Below, piece after piece: positions 1-12,369 of a DNA stretch of 64,000 nucleotides. Numbering within the stretch: the first letter of the stretch is position 1; each line of letters opens with the position of its first letter. The notes under the pieces were generated by a model, which saw only the letters and a list, made by a program, of their open reading frames with translations, did no database searches and had not been told where the DNA came from. The stretch lies in contig CM049314.1 in assembly GCA_026874595.1 (NCBI GenBank), forward strand, positions 60,245,300-60,309,299, in the 5' to 3' direction. Both the position numbers and the translations under genes were made by a program. The DNA is from Sipunculus nudus (lineage: Eukaryota; Annelida; Sipuncula; Golfingiida; Sipunculidae).

Positions 1-1815
1 AAAGCTAAAGGTCGAATTGTGAACACTAGTAGTATTTCAGGGAGAGTAGGTGCTGCCGCTAACATCCTGACTTACAACGTCACCAAATACGGGGTCGAAG
101 CATTGTCAGACGGTTTTAGGTAAGTTCAAACGGATTCTTTGAGATATTCCCATCTTATTAAGTTGTCAAGTTCAATAGAAAGACACCGCTGTCCCACTGT
201 TACCTATTTCTGCAACAATCTTATCGTGTGAAGACATTAAGTTTTTCAATTGAAATCCGTATGAAAGGTACAGATTTACAGCATAGTGGGCGAAACCTCA
301 CACGTATTATGCTTTGCAAGTTTACAGAATGGGGTACCTTTGAACAAGATTATTGTTATTTACGGTAACTCCCGCATTTGTTTATCAGCGCCATCTAGTA
401 ATCAAACTTTGAGCGATTTAGAAGTTTAAAGATATCTGTCTTTTCGATTAAATGTTAACATTAATCAAATTTCAACGCAACCTAGTGAAGCTATGTATTC
501 CTGTTGGCGATCCACTAAAAATGTATAAGAATATAAAAAGGAATTAGCCAGTTTTAATGCCTTACTCAAACGTTATGTGTTTCACTAAATGAACACAAGA
601 TGGCAATGATAAGCAAAAGCGGGAGTTACCGTAAATAATAACTTTGGTCAAAGGTACCCCATTATTACAAGATATATCAATTGTTCAGACATGGGGATGT
701 TATAAGCTGTATACACGATGCAACGACCTGTATACTCCTTGTGCACAAGGGTTTACAAATAATTTTAAGGTTTTATAAAAGATACCCCCGGAGATCAGCA
801 AATACACCCAGCAGAGCCACGATTGTTCGTGTGTGCGAAAACTACCTTTACAAATTAATCACTTGCTCCGTGAATCCATGGATTACGTTTATAGTTATAC
901 ATGTAATATGCAACATTTCAGACCTCACATGAAGAAATACGGGTGCCATATCGCCATTATTGAACCTGGTTTGTTTGCCACCAACATTGTCGACCTAAAC
1001 ATTTCACGTAGCCGGATTCAAAGAGCGTATGATCGAATGTTGCCTGATGATCAAGAAGCACTCGGATCTAATTATGTGGATAAAAGTAATAACCATATTA
1101 TCTTATATATTCATGCTTCTCTATACGCAGTTGAAAATAATGATAATAGCAGAGGAACATTTTTATGCATTTTAATGTTCCAAGCGAATTTACATATTAA
1201 CTGAAACATTTTTCTCTTACAATTTTCTTACTACCTTACAATTTCAAAATCTGAGTATGCCTACGTATAATTACAATTAACCTATCATAGACAAATTTTC
1301 GACTTCACATATTGGTGAGCATACCACCTAGATGATCAGCTATCTTGTGACAGCACTATGACATCACTGTGACAGTCGTGATATGATGACAACAAACATC
1401 ATACCACAACGTCTTATATCCACCTTCCCTGATTTTAAATTAGATCGTAATAACAGGGATATAATTAAGATGAAGGGTTTATTAATTGGGAAACGTTCAT
1501 TTCAATATTATTATTTTATTCTGAATTGTTAATAAAACTTTTTATCAGCATAGTATTTCATCATTCTTTTCAGCATTTGCAATTGTAAAGAAAAACATTG
1601 AGATGACAGCTAAAAATGACTTGTATGAGGTAGTGGACGCCTACCAACACGCACTCTTTGCTGTGAACCCTAAGAACCGCTATAGCTGTGGATGGGACGC
1701 TAAATACATCTATGTCCCACTGAGCTACATGCCTTCCTGGGTACAGGACTTGATCATGCCGGCAGCAACTCAGAGGTGCTTCCCTATTGCCGATATTACA
1801 AAATTTGAAAAATAA
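1..1815 (+). CDS. SDR9C-family dehydrogenase (retinol/steroid dehydrogenase-like), 3' part of gene
   Basis: The window opens inside coding exon 2. Exons are 1-119, 922-1085 and 1574-1815, with GT donors at 120 and 1086 and AG acceptors at 920-921 and 1572-1573. Phases join cleanly and give 174 residues before TAA at 1813-1815. Seen: the catalytic serine segment NTSS, the catalytic YNVTK (YxxxK), then KYGVEALSDGFR, RPHMKKYG, the cofactor-side EPG motif, and a C-terminus ending in FEK. In this family the Ser-Tyr-Lys set drives NAD(P)-dependent oxidoreduction of retinoids, steroids or similar alcohols at the ER or mitochondrial membrane. The Rossmann TGxxxGxG half lies off the left edge. No break is seen, so it is probably functional. 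The exact substrate cannot be told. A downstream AATAAA is at 2109-2114. Confidence 0.85.
327..664. mobile_element. MITE-like inverted-repeat element in intron 2 of the first SDR gene
   Basis: Positions 327-386 and 606-664 are near-perfect reverse complements of each other. The left end reads GAATGGGGTACC and the right end GGTACCCCATTA, and both arms carry a block of TTTACGGTAACTCCCGC. The roughly 220 bp between them holds no ORF of note. The pentamer TTACA lies just outside each end (322-326 and 665-669), a possible target-site duplication. Long inverted repeats, small size and no coding content fit a non-autonomous DNA transposon. The superfamily is not recognised. Confidence 0.7.
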
Positions 1816-4134
1816 AGTGCTATGGTCTGACAGTTATATATTTTTGGTATAACACCGAAAAAAAGGAGAAATGTTATGGATTCAAGAGCTGATTGTCTCA
1901 TAAAATGCTAAAATGTTGCATGCACTATATTTAGGTAGCAGGGATGGCTTTCGGGAAATGTGTCTTTCAGAGTCTTCAAAACATCACTCTGTATGAGTAT
2001 TACGACAGGCATTCAGAAGGGTGTATCATTTGCATTAATAATTCTGCTGTATTGCACATTTACATTCTGAAGCATTAATTGGGAAGGAATGATATGTACA
2101 TGTGCTAAAATAAATGAAGTAATATTTTCTTCAATGCCAATGTGTTTTCATTTAGCGGCATTCCGGCCCTCTGACATTAGACTGTCTACAACCAGTGTTC
2201 TAGCTGTCAGAGTGCATTTACATATTTCAGCGAGGAACAAACTATGAGGCTCTATGAGCATGCAAATATTTTGTCATTTCTGGCAACCCCTCATGGACTA
2301 CAACAATACGGTAACTTGACATAACACAGACCGATTGGTAACTTTTCTAGTATACTTTCTGACAACGCCTAGTTCAAGCGATAAACCATTTTACTCAATA
2401 TATTGGTAAATCCCTCCGCATTATTGTTGAAGTTCAGACCGCACGAATACAAACTTTGCTGGTGCGGGTTACAGGAACTGCCTCGTTACCATAGAGGCCG
2501 AGTTTAAATTTTGGTTTTGAGTTCACCTGTATTCTATTGTGTTGATCATCATTCGTAGTTTAATGTAAAGATTATGGGGGGCTGCTTACCACAATATGAA
2601 TGCAACATGATGGGAGACCATTGCAATGCATTCCTCGACATTGCTTTATCGCGACTTTAGTTAGACTTACCAGCCCAATATAAGTACCTACTGAGTCGTG
2701 TACTCATAGCTAGTTTTCATTACGTTATGATGCTCACTGAATTGAGCAAGCCCGAATGTTAAGTCATATTGTGTATAACCGTCAAAAAAGTTTTAAAAAA
2801 AGAACACCAGGTGTGTAAGTACTCCAAAATGCAATAGAGAGCGTCTGCGTTCCCTGTTTTGCCTGACAGATTTAGTGAAGTCCATCATGGATGGCTGACT
2901 GTTACTTCTTCGTGCGGTCTGCTGGTTTTCCACCTGTAGCTCTCTTGACTTGCCGATCTAGTTGAGCAACTGTGCTCTTGGATGACAAGAATACCGGTAG
3001 CATTTGGGCGTGACCACAGTACGCCGTGTATTACTGTATTACTGGCTGATCAAGGAGAGCAGTATTTCAGCATAATCTGTTCCAGAAACCAGTTTGCTGA
3101 TCCATAACATTGTGACTCAGTCTTTCCAAGTAGAACAATTATATTTTACTCATTTTAATTTTAGGGACACATTCTTTATTTATATATTCCAAAATGTTTC
3201 AAACAGCTTAACTGTTTTCATTTAATACGTGTGAGACTATATACTGCTGTTGTGTGATCCGAGGTGTTTTATAATGTTCACAGTTAACCATAGGGTAATT
3301 ACTCCGCGGAGGTCCTGGCATAGATTAACTTGGTACTCACAAATGAACATCTGCTGATAAATTAATGAACATCTTTTTCTACTAGCAAAAGTAGACCATA
3401 AGTGAAAAAAGGCGGATAAAACATTTTGTGTATCACTGTAATTTTTAATAAATAAAAAAGTATGGACATTTTTAATTTTTGTTATTTAGTTGTGGTACAT
3501 GTTTATTATGGTTATGAAGTTACTCGGCCAGGTAAAACAAAAACTAGCAATTGCTTTCTGAACTCCTCAATCTTATATTGGCCTAGATACGATCGCGATG
3601 TTATAGTAACTAGCGAAATATAAATAATTGTAACTGAATTGTACATCAACTGGACGTCTTAATGCATTTTGATCAGGGTATTTTAAAATCCGGTGCACGT
3701 GCGAAGGGGGGGGGGGGGGGGGGCAAACTAAGAAACAAATGGCCATGAGTTTCGAGAAAATGTCCATTACCCTTTTTAAATATCTCACCACTATAGTCGG
3801 GGAGCAGCAAAGATGAAATGATTGTTTTTTGGGTGTGGGATTAGGAAGGTCATATTTTCATCAGCCTTTCCTTCACGCACACGTGCCATGTGATAGCATA
3901 CTATCTTGGACACTATACAGGCGATCGTTCTCTTAATACTTAGGCTGAATGTCTGGCTTAGATTTAGGTTCTTTACAGTAGCTTTGGATTCAAATATCAA
4001 CCATGATCATGCGTTCAGCGTAAGTTGTTATTGCTCCCCTGTGATTTTGCTTAAAGGTCACCAGTTCCCCAAATCCATTTCGTCTTGCTTCTTCCAGAAG
4101 TCCTTGTCGGATAAGTTGTAGTTTATAATCGGAA
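1816..4134. other. intergenic, no gene seen
   Basis: This stretch lies between the first SDR gene and the duplicated upstream region of the second. It contains a candidate polyadenylation signal at 2109-2114 and an 18-base poly-G run at 3706-3723. The open frames of about 70 codons in it show no recognisable motif and overlap each other on opposite strands. No RNA gene or element boundary was recognised. Confidence 0.5.
2109..2114 (+). promoter_or_regulatory. candidate polyadenylation signal AATAAA
   Basis: AATAAA lies about 295 nt after the stop codon of the first SDR gene, a plausible 3' UTR length. AATAAA is common by chance in AT-rich DNA. Confidence 0.35.
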
Positions 4135-4813
4135 AATTGGTATCACTGTGTTATATAAATATACCTCTGTATAATATACCACTGCATCGCTACTGTACAT
4201 AAATGAATAACCAATTGCAACCGTTAAAACTACCTTTTTTTACATCTGTCTAACTATTATTCTTATCATCAGTATCACACTTTAATATCATGAAGTAACG
4301 ACACCTTTTGGACAGTGGGAGCATAGTGTTAAAAAATACATTGATTTATAGTAAGTAACTTGTAATATCGCTCATCTGGGGCCAATTGAAATGCGACGCG
4401 GTTTTGAGGAAGGGTTTAATTAAGTATAATACCTGTCCGCGACCTTCATATGTTAATTTCCTCTAGGGTGTGTAAATGAATATTGTTCGTTTGTACGAAT
4501 TTTTTGTGAATTCTGTTATTAACTTATTGATTTATACAAGCAATGTCATTGTTGTGTGGTGTTGTACCTGTTCGCCCTGTAACTATTGTTTATCATATAA
4601 CTACGTTCAAAGATAAAAGAGCACAGCTGATTTTTGCCACGTACCATATCCGAGGACTGCCTAGGGGAAATCATTTTTGTCCCATTACCGAAATACCCTG
4701 AAAGTTTCATCAGATTCCTTTCACGATTGCGTGAGTTATCATGTGAGCAAACACACAAACACGTACATAATCATTGTTTGAAATGCTTTCTTTCACTAAA
4801 TACTTTGTAGGCT
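4135..4813 (+). repeat. upstream part of the duplicated SDR unit, short and rearranged copy
   Basis: Sequence from about 4135 to 4670 matches the DNA upstream of the exon 1 copy at 19919 (about 18100-18700), and the same block occurs inverted at 24.3-26.2 kb and 30-33 kb and direct at 54-57 kb. Shared landmarks include GTATAATATACCACTG, the CATCAGTATCA block, ACTACGTTCAAAGATAA and GGACTGCCTAG. Compared with the others this copy lacks most of the 1-2 kb nearest the gene, and its segment 4678-4763 is inverted. It presumably carries the promoter and any untranslated first exon of the second SDR gene. Confidence 0.6.
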
Positions 4814-7800
4814 ATGGCTCTTGAAGTGATACTCTACGTGGCACTGGCAATCATCCTCCATTTTATCGTCGAGTACTTCCGGAGAAAGTTCCAGATCGAC
4901 AACATATCTTCTAAAACCGTCTTCATTACAGGTTGTGACAGTGGATTTGGGAACCTGCTCGCTAAGAGACTGGATGGTTTAGGATGCCGTGTGTTCGCAG
5001 CTTGTTACACACAGAAGGGAGCTGATGAACTACGGAGCTTTTCATCTTCTCGTCTTGAGACCGTGCTGCTGGATGTAACCAAAACTGACAGCATCAAGAA
5101 AGCTCAAGTCTATGTGGCCGAGAAGCTTGGCCAAAACCAAGGTAAGATCGGGACCATGTTATTGGTGCTGACTGTACAGGGCATATGGCAAAGCAGAGTC
5201 ACTTAAATCAGTATATACAATGGGTGGCAGAGGTCATACATTAGTTTGAAGTGCACCATTCAGCACGAATTATTGCCATTTGCACATATAATCAGCCTAT
5301 AAAATGATCCTGGTACCGTACTCAAGGTGACCAAATATGTAAATTTTAACTTCGTGATTGACCGTTAAAAACACAGGACACAAGTTACAGACTTGTTATA
5401 GGCAACACAGACATTTGGTCTCTAACTGTATATTATGAGCTCCAATCTCGTTCTAGAAATAAACCGTTTAACAGGTCTAGCGGATACACAGGCACTGTTT
5501 CAATAGTCCAAGGTCGTAAAATCACACAAGAAGCCATCTCTACAAACATCTCCCTGACCAACAGCGATAAAAACAGGTCAGGGACCACTCGTTGAACTAG
5601 GCGAAACCCAACATCAAACTAATTAATATATGTTGACTTAAGATGGTTTGCTACGCCGTCTTTTGACAATTGACACAGCCTCGACTGTCATACATGTTCA
5701 CTTGACTCAAGCAAACGTTTGTGTCCCCTTATAGATTAACAGACGAATCTATTTTTTTATCCTAAATCCTTTAGTAACACCCATTGAAATATTCTTATCT
5801 TGTTTTGATTGCCAGTACAAATTCATCTGTATGATGAAATTGGATCAAATTCCCAATAAATCCTAACTGGCAGCTTTGGTCTTGCCAGCGAGTGTATCAG
5901 TACCAAAATATTTCTACCCATTAAAATCAAATAAATTCATTTTTAAAATAATAAAACCCATTGTTATGTACTAGTTTTTTAATGAAATAATCTGTTTGAA
6001 GAAACACTTCATACTGACAAATATTTGTATGATGTAAAAGTTATGAAAGATAATAGTTGGCATGTGGTTACAGTGAGTAGGAAGTAACAGATAGCCATGA
6101 TGAAACATTTGTGGTATGAGGTTTCAGTTTGCACAAGGTAACAGGTTGTATGACGTAACTAACAGTTTTTACGAGGTAGCGTATGTATGAGTTGAAGGTT
6201 TTTATTAGGTCATGTAAGGATGATCAGCAAGTATCACCTTTATTATCATTATAACTGTAATTCCTCAAGACAGATCGGATTCCCAGCATTGAAGGCCAAA
6301 TCTGAGGATTGATTATTGCATCAGTTATTTGTCATTGTTGATTTGTCATTTATCGTATATTCGATGAGGCAGAGGCCTGTTCGCTACTTTAAGTTTGCAT
6401 AAAGATAAAAACAATACAATTTTATCCAAATTGTGTTTTCCAAATACTAAGAACTAAAAAGTAAAACAACAGCCATAATCACTTCATCATAAAGATTTGT
6501 GAATTGTATTATATCCACAAACATTAAATTTATTTACAGCTACCAAGATATGAGTTTGTCGATAGCTGCAGGAATATCAGAAAATTATATCAAAATAATA
6601 TAAAATTTGTATTAACCCGTAAAAAAAAAACAGATAAAATCTTTGGAATTCTGCCCAATGAATACAACAAGAAAATATAAACTAGGAGACTAATCCATAC
6701 GTAAAAAGGCAACATTATGTAAGCATGTTGTTGATTTATATCAGAAACCTCTCGGCTAAGCCCCAGTCCTAAGCACGGATGAACCCGGGATGATCCGTGC
6801 TCATTTTGGGCTTTTTGAGCGTCGATGGTCATCCAACAACACGGCATCTACACGGTCGGACCCGGGCAAACACGGATGGCCAACGACCGGACAGTCATGG
6901 CAGAGCGACGGACCAACACGGCAGAGACATGGACAGAACCGGATGAGCACGGACCAGCCCGGACTGTCAAGGACTTACATGGACAATCAAGGCAAAGCTA
7001 CGATTTTTTTCCGGACCCTAAATGGCGGCTACACGGACCACCCCGGATGTCGCCATCTCCCCGGACCGTCAAGGACGAACACGGCAGTTTTGAACGTCCC
7101 AAAAATGCCCTGTTGGCTTCCATAAGCCCAAAGGACCTTCCCGGATGTTCCAGGACCAACAGGGATCGCCACGGACCATCACGGCGGCTACACGGTTCAC
7201 ACAACGGATCGTGCCCGATGTGATCCGTGTTGATCCGGCACCTATATGGGACTTGGGCTTTAGTTGATACAACTAGTGACTATTCTGATGGATTTATGGG
7301 TTCTCTTCAGACAAAAAGTCTATGTGTTATCTATACCAAATGTGTTATCTATAAACGATCGCCAAACACGGATCGATAATTGATACCAGGGGCGGATCAA
7401 GAATATGAGTAAAGGAACGGATTACCGTGCACATCCTACGACCAGAAACCTATAATCATTCTACAACTCCAGGAAGGGAAGTTTTAAGCATGGAGTTCAT
7501 TAAACCGCCAGAGAAAACATTTATTTTTCTTCCAGGAAGGGAGGTTGAATCCTCAAACGACTTCTCTTGAACATTCTTTAAAACTTGTTTTTACCCTTAT
7601 TGTATTTTTACAGGACTGTGGGGGTTGGTGAACAATGCAGGAATCGATTCTCCGTTACACATTTTCCCTGAATATATGAACCGCCAAGACTTCAAGGGAG
7701 TACTAGACGTCAACCTTCTCGGCATGGTGGACGTCTCGCTGCATTTTTTACCTTTACTAGTGAAGAGTAAAGGAAGAATCGTCAACATGGCTAGCGCCGC

Positions 7801-8285
7801 TGGAAGGATTAGTTCACCCTTCAGTTTGCCATACAATTTAAGCAAAATCGGCGTGGAGTCGTTCTCTGATGGAATAAGGTATTTACAGTGGTAGAATAAC
7901 ATTTAAAAATTCCATATTTAATCATATATAAAAATATTTGAGGCACTAATTTACAAAAGTGTCTTTGTGAGCCAGAGACTCGGTCGCCCACCAAACCCCG
8001 CACCACTATAATCGGTCGGTTCACGGTCGGTTTCAGCAACGCAACGCAATCGGTCGTCATTCTTAGAATGGGTTATTGCGGTACAATATAATATATTTTT
8101 GTTTTGGATTCCAGTTAGTAACGGATAATGACGTGTGGCCAAGCAAATCTTTTAATAAATGACATTTTTCTTTCTTTAGAGCAGAGTTGACATAAATGTA
8201 GGCCCCACTTATTTATGTGACGCATATACATACAGAAAAATAATATTGTTCTATGATATACTTAAAAAGGTGCACGGTCGAGTCA

Positions 8286-8318
<33 letters not shown>

Positions 8319-9502
8319 TTGGTATCATTACATGTATTTGCAAAAGAATTAGTTCTGTATTTTACTGAATCAGATTTTAATCAGAATTATTTCTTTACAT
8401 ATCAAAGGCCTTACATGAAGCGGTATGGGGTGCACGTTGCCATAGTGGAGCCCGGTAGGTATGCAACTCCTCTGCTGAACGAGGACATCTCACGTGAGAG
8501 GATACAGAAAGGGTATGAGAGACTGCCCGACGAAGACCAAGAAGCACTTGGCCGCGACCATGTCGATAAAAGTAAATTCTTAGATTCAGTTACAACCTTT
8601 CTCAATGAGCTCACACTGTATATTGCCACATTCCCTGTCAATTTACGATCTGAATTACAATAATTAATAATTATTTTATTCACATGGTATTTCTATGAAA
8701 GTAAATAAGACTACACAAGGTAGATGGTATAAAACATTTTATTAAACAATCATTGAACACGATAATGAATTAACAATTTTACAATTTTCAGTACTCTGAT
8801 ATACATTTTGACAAATTACCATGAAATGTAGCGTCATTTTGACCTTATCCGTAACTATCATTTATATAAAAATTCTTTCCTTAGAGTGAGTGATCCAATG
8901 ATATGATTAGGCAATAACTATTTTCTTCAACAAAACGTCACAGCGTGGCTTAATTGGCTTATTTTAAACGTCAAAGCATGACTTAATAGGCTTATTTTAA
9001 ACGACACAGCATGGCTTAATTGGCTTATTTTCATTGTGACTACTGTTATCAACCACGATACCGTTTCAGTTTAACTTAACGCTTTCAGTTGGGAGAAGGG
9101 TGAAAATATTGCATTCTACTTTTATATATCGCTTGTATTTATATTTTATATATTTATCAAATATTTATTACCATATTTTTGTAGCAATATATCCTTTTCT
9201 TTAGTTGTTAAATATTTACATTTTTCTTCTGTATTTTCAAAGCTATGGGACTGTTACTGTCCTCCATAAAGGGAGCCAACAAGAACTTGGCCGAGGTCGT
9301 GGACGCCTACAAGCACGGACTGTTTGCTGTGAACCCAAAAACACGTTAAACGTGTGGCTGGGACTGTCTTCTGTTCGTAATCCCCCTATCCTATATGCCG
9401 TCGTGGGTACAGGATTACTTAATCAGGATTAGGAGCGAATCCTTTATGGCGCCTGTCCCATTGTCAAAATTCCGACAGTCAACTTCGTCAATATATTTTT
9501 GA
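4814..9502 (+). CDS. SDR9C-family dehydrogenase, four exons, with premature TAA in last exon
   Basis: Exons are 4814-5141, 7614-7878, 8408-8571 and 9243-9502, all with GT-AG borders and the same phases as the other copies. Seen: an N-terminal hydrophobic anchor (about residues 4-22), TGCDSGFG for dinucleotide binding at residues 39-46, LDVTKT, NNAG, the serine segment NMASAAG, the catalytic YNLSK, and EPG. The family oxidises or reduces retinoids, steroids or hydroxy acids with NAD(H)/NADP(H) while anchored to a membrane. Oddity: the conserved Tyr codon in the NPKTRY-TCGW region is TAA at 9347-9349, so the strict product is 287 residues. The frame then continues undamaged for 51 more codons to TGA at 9500-9502. 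It is either a very young pseudogene, a C-terminally shortened enzyme, a polymorphism or a base error. The start was chosen because every copy has the same ATGGCTCTTGAAGT context. Confidence 0.8.
6757..7262. mobile_element. non-autonomous element rich in degenerate CACGGA/CCGGA repeats, in intron 1
   Basis: A sharply bounded GC-rich island inside an AT-rich intron. The ends are imperfect inverted repeats (AAGCCCCAGTCC on the left, the complement AAGCCCAAGTCCC on the right), each bordered by TA, and a second inverted pair built on GGATCAACACGGATC-like sequence lies just inside. The interior is dozens of degenerate CGGACC/CACGG words at spacings of about 8-14 bp. Overlapping open frames on both strands reflect the lack of AT-rich stops rather than a gene. 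A TA-flanked, terminally inverted, non-coding structure suggests a MITE-like DNA transposon of unknown family. Confidence 0.55.
8285..8319. repeat. (AAT)n microsatellite
   Basis: About 11 uninterrupted AAT units, roughly 90 bp upstream of exon 3 of the second SDR gene. Confidence 0.9.
8933..9031. repeat. three tandem copies of a 33-bp unit
   Basis: Units start at 8933, 8966 and 8999. Each begins AAACG and ends GGCTTATTTT, and they differ from one another at only a few positions. They lie in intron 3 of the second SDR gene, about 210 bp before exon 4. Confidence 0.9.
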
Positions 9503-9621
9503 AAAAACTTGTACCATGAAAGCTTTTCATATTGATGTGCTATATCATCAACAGAGTGAATAAGCTCAAGCCAAATTAGAGTCACGACTTTATAATGTTA
9601 AGTCTATTTCCTATTTATACG

Positions 9622-9636
9622 AATAAACAGAATAAA
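9622..9636 (+). promoter_or_regulatory. paired candidate polyadenylation signals
   Basis: Two AATAAA hexamers (9622-9627 and 9631-9636) lie about 120-130 nt after the ancestral stop of the second SDR gene, a sensible 3' UTR length. Confidence 0.5.
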
Positions 9637-9639
9637 CTC

Positions 9640-12300
9640 TCGGCTCGGATGGCTACGTGAAATCGGAGCTTTTATTCCGTATCTTATTTAGCATGCCTGC
9701 GCGATGTACGAAACTTCGTAAGCTGAGCCATGGGCGCAGTTTGTGGGGACAATATCCAATTCTACAAGAGGGGAACAATCTATTTGCAATCCATGCAATA
9801 CCAGGTACATAACAACATAAAAATGGATGAACTACCAAAATGACTGATAATATGACATGAATCACCAGTTCCCACGACATTGTGGTAACCATTCAATGCT
9901 CATATAACAATTATCATGCAGGTTATTTATAGTTTAAAATGTGTAGGCTTTTTTCTCCTTGCTGGTTTCTAAGGCAATACAATTCCCATGACCCAGTACT
10001 CAAATCGCAACAATATTGCTTATATCTGAACGGAATCTTTTCAACCTTTCCACACCACACGAGGAGGACCTCGGCCTATATATATGTATATATATATAAG
10101 ACGAAGACAAGCTTCTTGTTTAAATTTGATGCCGTTCAGTCAAACAAGGAGGACCATAAAAACGCGAAATCTCACGACCGGAATCAGAATCAGAGGAAAC
10201 TTTTCAAGAAATTCAAATTAGTATCAAGAAGAATGAGTGATGACACACAAGCATTCATGGATACAAAGATTGCTTCACCGTACGTACAATGTAAATTACG
10301 GATGAAATATAACTGTTTTACAGCCATTTAAATTCTTAATTATTATTTTAAATCTGAAATTCCATTTTCTTTAGCATATCCGAAATTGGCTATGTATGAA
10401 AAATACTATGTGGTATATTAGTTATAGTCGCCTAATTATGTTTTTTTTTTCTGTAAATTTTCGATCTCAGTCGATCTCAGACCTAAATTTACACTTGAAT
10501 TTTGATGTAACATAAAATGTGGTCGTAATTTTTTGGTGGTCGCTAAAGCGAGGTGGTCGTCAGGCGAGGGTTTACTGTGTATATTGAAGACATAGTCATT
10601 CGCTTCTGTAATGATGCCACACACATCAGACACAAGGAACATAGATAAATAATAAATGTAAAATTACGTGATGACAAATATGCAATCCTTCTAGATAATT
10701 CTAGCACACAAACCTTTACATGGTAAAAAGGGGTTCACTGGGGATTTCTTATTTTTGTAAGATCCCGTTTGAATAATTCATGGGACGCTGGATAATTTAT
10801 TTCTGCATTGTCATGGTCTATGCTTAACGATTCCTGAGAATCACCATAACCTGGCCAACTTCCCTTCCGTTTTGAATCAATTTGAATTTTAGACTTTGTT
10901 ATTTGCTTTTTATTTTCATCAGGTTCAGTGAATGAATTTATCCAACATATTAGTATTTAGTGTTTTAAGGTATCTGTCGTTTAGCTTCATATCATTTCCT
11001 TTTGCTGCTCATCACATTTATACAAAATATACATGCAGGTATATATCATGTATTTAATAACTTTGTTAAATTAAAATTAAATTGATGGGTGATTGCGCAA
11101 GAAGGAAATACGCAGAACAGTTGTCATTGTGTATAACCGGATGCAGTATGAGATACATGATAAAATACTAAAGAATAATGTGAACTACACACATGCAATC
11201 AAAGAAACGATGCCGTTTTCCGGGGCTTTATCAAATTAGCCGGTAGGTACCGGGGATCAAAGGCCGTTTAGCGTCTTTAAATTGCTGCAATAACAATAAC
11301 TCTGACTTGAGGTCTTCTACTTATTGAGCGGATCTGTGAAATACAATTAATCAATACATGGCACGGCGGGGATCCCCGTACAGCTGCAAAGAGCAAAACA
11401 TGCTTGCCCACCTTAAAATAAAAGTTGACCAGTACCACAGGCCCTCGAAATCACTATTAAAACGTCTAAATAACCCCCTTATAGCCTTATGCTACACATA
11501 GTAATATCAATACACAAGGTATGAAACGACTGACGGAAGACCCCGAGTGACCTGCTGTATAAACTATTCATTTCTAACCTACCGACAGCATAGCATGAAC
11601 TTATCTCTTGCATGCACATAAAATTGAACCAAATGGTTTCGTCTGACACAAAATTAACTCCTGTTACGGTTCCTGGCCCCGTATAATTGGCTTTTTAATC
11701 AGGTTGAGCGGACAGCGTTTGAGAGTCCTCCCCTCCATGCAAATCAGCGTGGCACGAGCGGCTTCCGAGCACAATCGTGGGATTGTTATTTATAATCCGA
11801 CCAATGAAAGCGCCCCCGATCTGTCGACACTCCCTTTGTTGTATAAGGAAAATGACAATATATTCATCAATATCGTCTGTCTGATGATATGCGCCGTTGA
11901 CCTGAACAGCAGCCCTTTCAAAGGTGTCTACCTATACATATTTGGTATGTTTAATAATGTGTGAAATGGCAATACCTATATTGTTGTGTAATTCATGCAT
12001 GTATGTTTTGTATATGTGGTGAGATATGAAATATTGTTTCCTTTAAGTTGTCATATAAACAGCCAAAAGTTTAATATAACATGAAATAGAAATTATCATG
12101 TTGTTTTAACAATAAAAGACATCCGAGGATATGAACTTGGCCAGGGAAGGCCCATAATCTTATTGAGTTTTCATTTAACAGGATTTATGACTATACATTT
12201 TCTGTTATGTATAACTTATAACGTACAACTTATAAACTTAATATAGCACCTACTTATAGAATGTTTCGGTGGCGCTGAACATACTAATCATAACACTGTT
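9640..12300. other. intergenic, no gene recognised
   Basis: Between the second SDR gene and the LINE remnant. Short open frames (for example 130 codons at 9939-10331 and 86 codons at 11704-11964) have no motif I recognise and no splice context that ties them together. The only identifiable content is a terminal fragment of a pogo/mariner-like element near 10.51-10.65 kb. Confidence 0.5.
10510..10650 (-). mobile_element. fragment of a pogo/Tc1-mariner-like terminal repeat
   Basis: Read on the minus strand, this contains CAGTAAACCCTCGCCTG followed by repeated GACCACC words. That matches one end of the element at 35334-35510 (CAGTAAAACCTCGCCTG). About 70 bp outside the terminus (TGTGTGGCATCAT, then ACAGAAGCGA) is also shared between the two sites, so the terminus sits in a larger dispersed repeat. 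No partner end was found nearby. Confidence 0.5.
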
Positions 12301-12369
12301 GAAATTAATACGTTATAAGCTTGCTTTCAAACATATCAATGACAGAAAGTTCCTTCATGTAGTTTGGAA

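Noticed and set aside
6790-7223. Overlapping 111- and 132-codon open frames with NGRTNTA-like peptide
   Set aside because: They lie inside the CACGGA-word element. The openness on both strands comes from the GC-rich repeated words, and there is no splice or family support.
9939-10331. 130-codon open frame (+) with basic C-terminal half
   Set aside because: There is no domain, no conserved copy and no splice context. It includes an AT microsatellite translated as IYVYIY.
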